Below, one piece after another: positions 62,036-64,000 of a stretch of DNA of 64,000 nucleotides; the stretch's first letter is position 1, and each line of letters starts with the position of its first letter. This DNA comes from Fodinibius salsisoli (GTDB lineage: Bacteria > Bacteroidota > Rhodothermia > Balneolales > Balneolaceae). The stretch covers positions 62,001 to 126,000 of the forward strand of contig NZ_JAGGJA010000001.1 in assembly GCF_026229185.1 (NCBI RefSeq). Direction: 5' to 3'. The notes under the pieces are model-generated. The model was given only the letters and a program-made list of their open reading frames with translations, searched no databases and was not told where the DNA came from. Made by a program: the position numbers and the translations under genes.

Positions 62036-63112
62036 TCATATTTTACTTCGATCCTCAATCCATGCTCCGCCGCGGTTATTGGAAATATATGCGCTCTCAG
62101 CTGCGGCCATGGTTTCCAGGGCATCATCTACACAGGTTGGAAGTGTGGGTGAGGAACCTTCCACAAATCTCATCAGGCTTGCCATCGTGCCAATAAACGC
62201 ATCGGGAAACCAGCTTGTATCCAGCTTCTGAGTTTGCCACCGGGGTTCTTTGTCCTCTTCCAGTAAGCAGTATTCAAATTTGTCTGGCTTTCCCTTGGGA
62301 TAGTCCAGCAGCAGTCCCATCTTTGCCTTAATTGCACCTTTGGTTCCTTCCCATTTGATAAAACTTTCCTGATTCTCAGGACCAAACTCATGGTCATGAT
62401 TCGTATTGATAACCGCGTGGAGAGTATCTCCATAGTCAAATAAAAGGGTGGTTCTTGTGGAAGAAATTTCTTTAGCCGGATGCCTGAGCGTTTTAGCCAT
62501 CACGCCCTTTGGTGTCCCCAGGAAAGAGCGAATCAAATCGATATAATGAATGCTGTGATACATAATTTCCAGGCGCGGATGGTCCATCAGGCTGGGAAAT
62601 ATTTCCCACGGAGTATGAGTTGTCAGTCGTACTTCCATGTCATAAATCTCACCAATCAACCCCTGATCGATAACCTGGCGGGCTGCACTTACAAAAGGAG
62701 CATACCGAAGCTGAAAATTAACGGCTGCGGTTAAGTTCTTGCTTTTACAAATCTGGTGTATCTCTTTCGCTTCATTATAAGAGTCGCCCATCGGCTTTTG
62801 AATCAAAACCGGAGCCCCATCCGGCAACTGTTTCAAGACCTTTCTTGATTGATCGGCCACCAGCGCAAGATCATAGACTGCATTTGACGGGGCCGCTGCT
62901 ACGGCTTCGGCAGCGGAACTAAACACATGAGGAATATCATATTTCTCCGCAAGTTTTTGCGCTTTATCGACGGCAATATCAGCCAATCCATATACTTCAA
63001 AACCCGCTTTGCTGTAGGCCGGCAGGTGAGCATCTTTTACAATACCTCCAGCCCCGATAATAACTATTGGGGGCGGACCATCAGGCAACGGGGGCTTATA
63101 GTTTAGTTTCAT
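62036..63112 (-). CDS. Gfo/Idh/MocA-family NAD(P)-dependent oxidoreductase
   Basis: The start is the ATG at 63110-63112, overlapping the stop of the upstream gene (ATGA); the longer open frame would overlap that gene widely. The 358-residue protein has the Rossmann motif VIIGAGGIVKDAHLPAY at about 17-33 and the catalytic-Lys segment VLIQKPMGDS. There the usual EKP reads QKP. The C-terminal alpha/beta domain includes a YHSIHYIDLIRSFLG segment. Members oxidise or reduce sugars, inositols and amino sugars; D-apiose dehydrogenase is one known member. No signal peptide, so cytoplasmic. Substrate unknown. Confidence 0.85.
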   Translation of the reverse strand: MKLNYKPPLPDGPPPIVIIGAGGIVKDAHLPAYSKAGFEVYGLADIAVDKAQKLAEKYDIPHVFSSAAEAVAAAPSNAVYDLALVADQSRKVLKQLPDGAPVLIQKPMGDSYNEAKEIHQICKSKNLTAAVNFQLRYAPFVSAARQVIDQGLIGEIYDMEVRLTTHTPWEIFPSLMDHPRLEIMYHSIHYIDLIRSFLGTPKGVMAKTLRHPAKEISSTRTTLLFDYGDTLHAVINTNHDHEFGPENQESFIKWEGTKGAIKAKMGLLLDYPKGKPDKFEYCLLEEDKEPRWQTQKLDTSWFPDAFIGTMASLMRFVEGSSPTLPTCVDDALETMAAAESAYISNNRGGAWIEDRSKI

Positions 63113-64000
63113 GATCTCTGAGTAGCTGATATTTTCGAAATTGATTCTTGTGCCTCTTCCAGGATCCCCCTGACCGGGCGACTTGTATTCATCGTCTGCA
63201 AGACGGCCTCGTCGATCACTCCGGCCATTGCTGACCAATTGGTTTTACGGGGCAGCGTTTTTGCATTTTGATGCAAGGCTTCCAGCCGGTGGTAATAAGG
63301 TACTTCTTGATTCACTTCCGGATCATGCCAGGTTGAAAGGCGACAGCCGATGCCTCCCTTCATCGTAAGCAATTTGTCATTTCCCCTGGTTACTGCATAT
63401 CGCAAGAACTCATATCCAATTTTTTTGTGTTGACTCCCCTTCCCCAACACATACAGCCAATACACATTCAGGGATACTTTTGTGCCGCCAGAACTACGGG
63501 GGATGGATGTTATGTTTACATTACCTTTCGTTTTTGATTCTTCGTGGAATTCACAAAGCGAGGCAAAACCAAACCAGTTCACCATCATCGCCACTTCTCC
63601 CCGGGCAAAAGCCATACCCGCTTTCACGGAATCGAAATCAGCACATTGCGGATGCACCGCCTGTCGATCCTGTAACAGTTTGCGGTAAAATTCCATACCC
63701 TCTACTGCTGCTGAAGTGTTAAGAACAACTTCGCCATTCGCGTTTGTAAGCTCCCCACCTCTTGTCCATACCTGCAAGGCAAAATCAAAAACGGTATTAT
63801 GTCCATCCGGATAAGCCGCCCAGACTGATCCGTACAAATTGTCTTCGGGGCGGTGAAAGAAATGGGCGATATCTACGAAATCTTCCCATGTCTCCGGCGG
63901 TTTAAGTTCTTTTCTATACTCTTCTTTAAACTTTTGCTGTTCGTCAGGATCCTCAAAAAGATCAGTACGATAAATTAGGCACTCCGGTCCGTCATGAAAT
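63109..64000 (-). CDS. Extracellular solute-binding-protein-like protein, 5' part cut off by window edge
   Basis: The frame is open from the stop at 63109-63111 to the window edge, giving about 297 residues of the C-terminal part. It has family 1 carbohydrate-binding features: PPETWEDFVDIAHFF, LQVWTRGGELTNANGE, a GMAFARGEVAMMVNWFG segment, NVYWLYVLGKGSQHKK and a GILEEAQESISKI tail. Whether a signal peptide is present cannot be seen. No ABC permease is found downstream. Instead a dehydrogenase gene overlaps its stop by two bases, and a MaoC-like gene follows. It resembles the signal-less protein at 2884-4044 in kind. Confidence 0.8.
   Translation of the reverse strand, partial: FHDGPECLIYRTDLFEDPDEQQKFKEEYRKELKPPETWEDFVDIAHFFHRPEDNLYGSVWAAYPDGHNTVFDFALQVWTRGGELTNANGEVVLNTSAAVEGMEFYRKLLQDRQAVHPQCADFDSVKAGMAFARGEVAMMVNWFGFASLCEFHEESKTKGNVNITSIPRSSGGTKVSLNVYWLYVLGKGSQHKKIGYEFLRYAVTRGNDKLLTMKGGIGCRLSTWHDPEVNQEVPYYHRLEALHQNAKTLPRKTNWSAMAGVIDEAVLQTMNTSRPVRGILEEAQESISKISATQRS

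Noticed and set aside
1-64000. Mobile elements, CRISPR arrays, tRNA or rRNA genes
   Set aside because: I looked for transposase or integrase motifs, regularly spaced direct repeats and tRNA-like sequences and found none I could support.

Overview
The window looks like a chromosomal piece of a Gram-negative bacterium of the Bacteroidota/Balneolota/Rhodothermota assemblage. Two SusC/SusD outer-membrane pairs, many lipoproteins with a short N-terminal stretch ending in Cys, dense one-directional operons and the gene families present all fit this; my best guess is a Balneolaceae-like organism, from general similarity only. No rRNA, tRNA, CRISPR array, insertion sequence or phage gene was seen. 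Almost every gene lies on the minus strand; only an IclR regulator and a GH95 glycosidase lie on the plus strand.

Layout. (1) 1-4990: rhamnose end. A bifunctional rhamnulose-1-phosphate aldolase/lactaldehyde dehydrogenase (cut by the window edge), an NCS1-type permease, a solute-binding-like protein without a signal peptide, and a divergent IclR regulator. (2) 5007-21869: first polysaccharide block. Transcribed from right to left it holds a BNR propeller protein, GH78 and GH106 alpha-L-rhamnosidases with a modular PL1 pectate lyase between them, SusC/SusD, and a GH29 fucosidase. (3) 22106-24994: a lone GH95 enzyme with an inserted beta-sandwich. (4) 25156-45535: a long run of enzymes. It holds a beta-helix/TIM-barrel fusion, a GH140-type apiosidase, a GH43, two propeller proteins, an esterase fused to an STN-like domain and a GH127. 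Inserted among them is a cytoplasmic catabolic module: RuBisCO-like protein, DUF1537 sugar-acid kinase, Asp/Glu-racemase-family protein and BASS-type transporter. A GH-A-like barrel protein and another propeller protein follow. (5) 45772-56883: pectate-lyase block. It holds a second SusC/SusD, a small Spy-like protein, two paralogous PL1 lyases, a DUF3826 protein and a secreted TIM-barrel isomerase-like protein. (6) 57329-64000: an operon with a solute-binding-like protein (cut by the edge), a Gfo/Idh/MocA dehydrogenase, a MaoC-like protein, a six-hairpin glycosidase-like lipoprotein, a sodium/solute symporter and a DapA/NanA-family aldolase.

Taken together, the glycosidases (GH78, GH106, GH95, GH29, GH127, GH140, PL1, sialidase-like BNR proteins, pectin-esterase-like enzyme) resemble the set that Bacteroides thetaiotaomicron uses on rhamnogalacturonan II (RG-II), the most complex pectin. 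The probable flow is: PL1 lyases cut the galacturonan backbone, SusC/SusD pairs import oligosaccharides, and exo-enzymes strip rhamnose, fucose or galactose, apiose and possibly aceric acid. Rhamnose then goes to the RhaEW enzyme. The most interesting part is the RuBisCO-like protein/kinase module between the GH127 and GH140 genes. It suggests a built-in pathway for a branched RG-II sugar, either D-apiose or aceric acid. The substrate is inferred from neighbours, not shown by the sequence.
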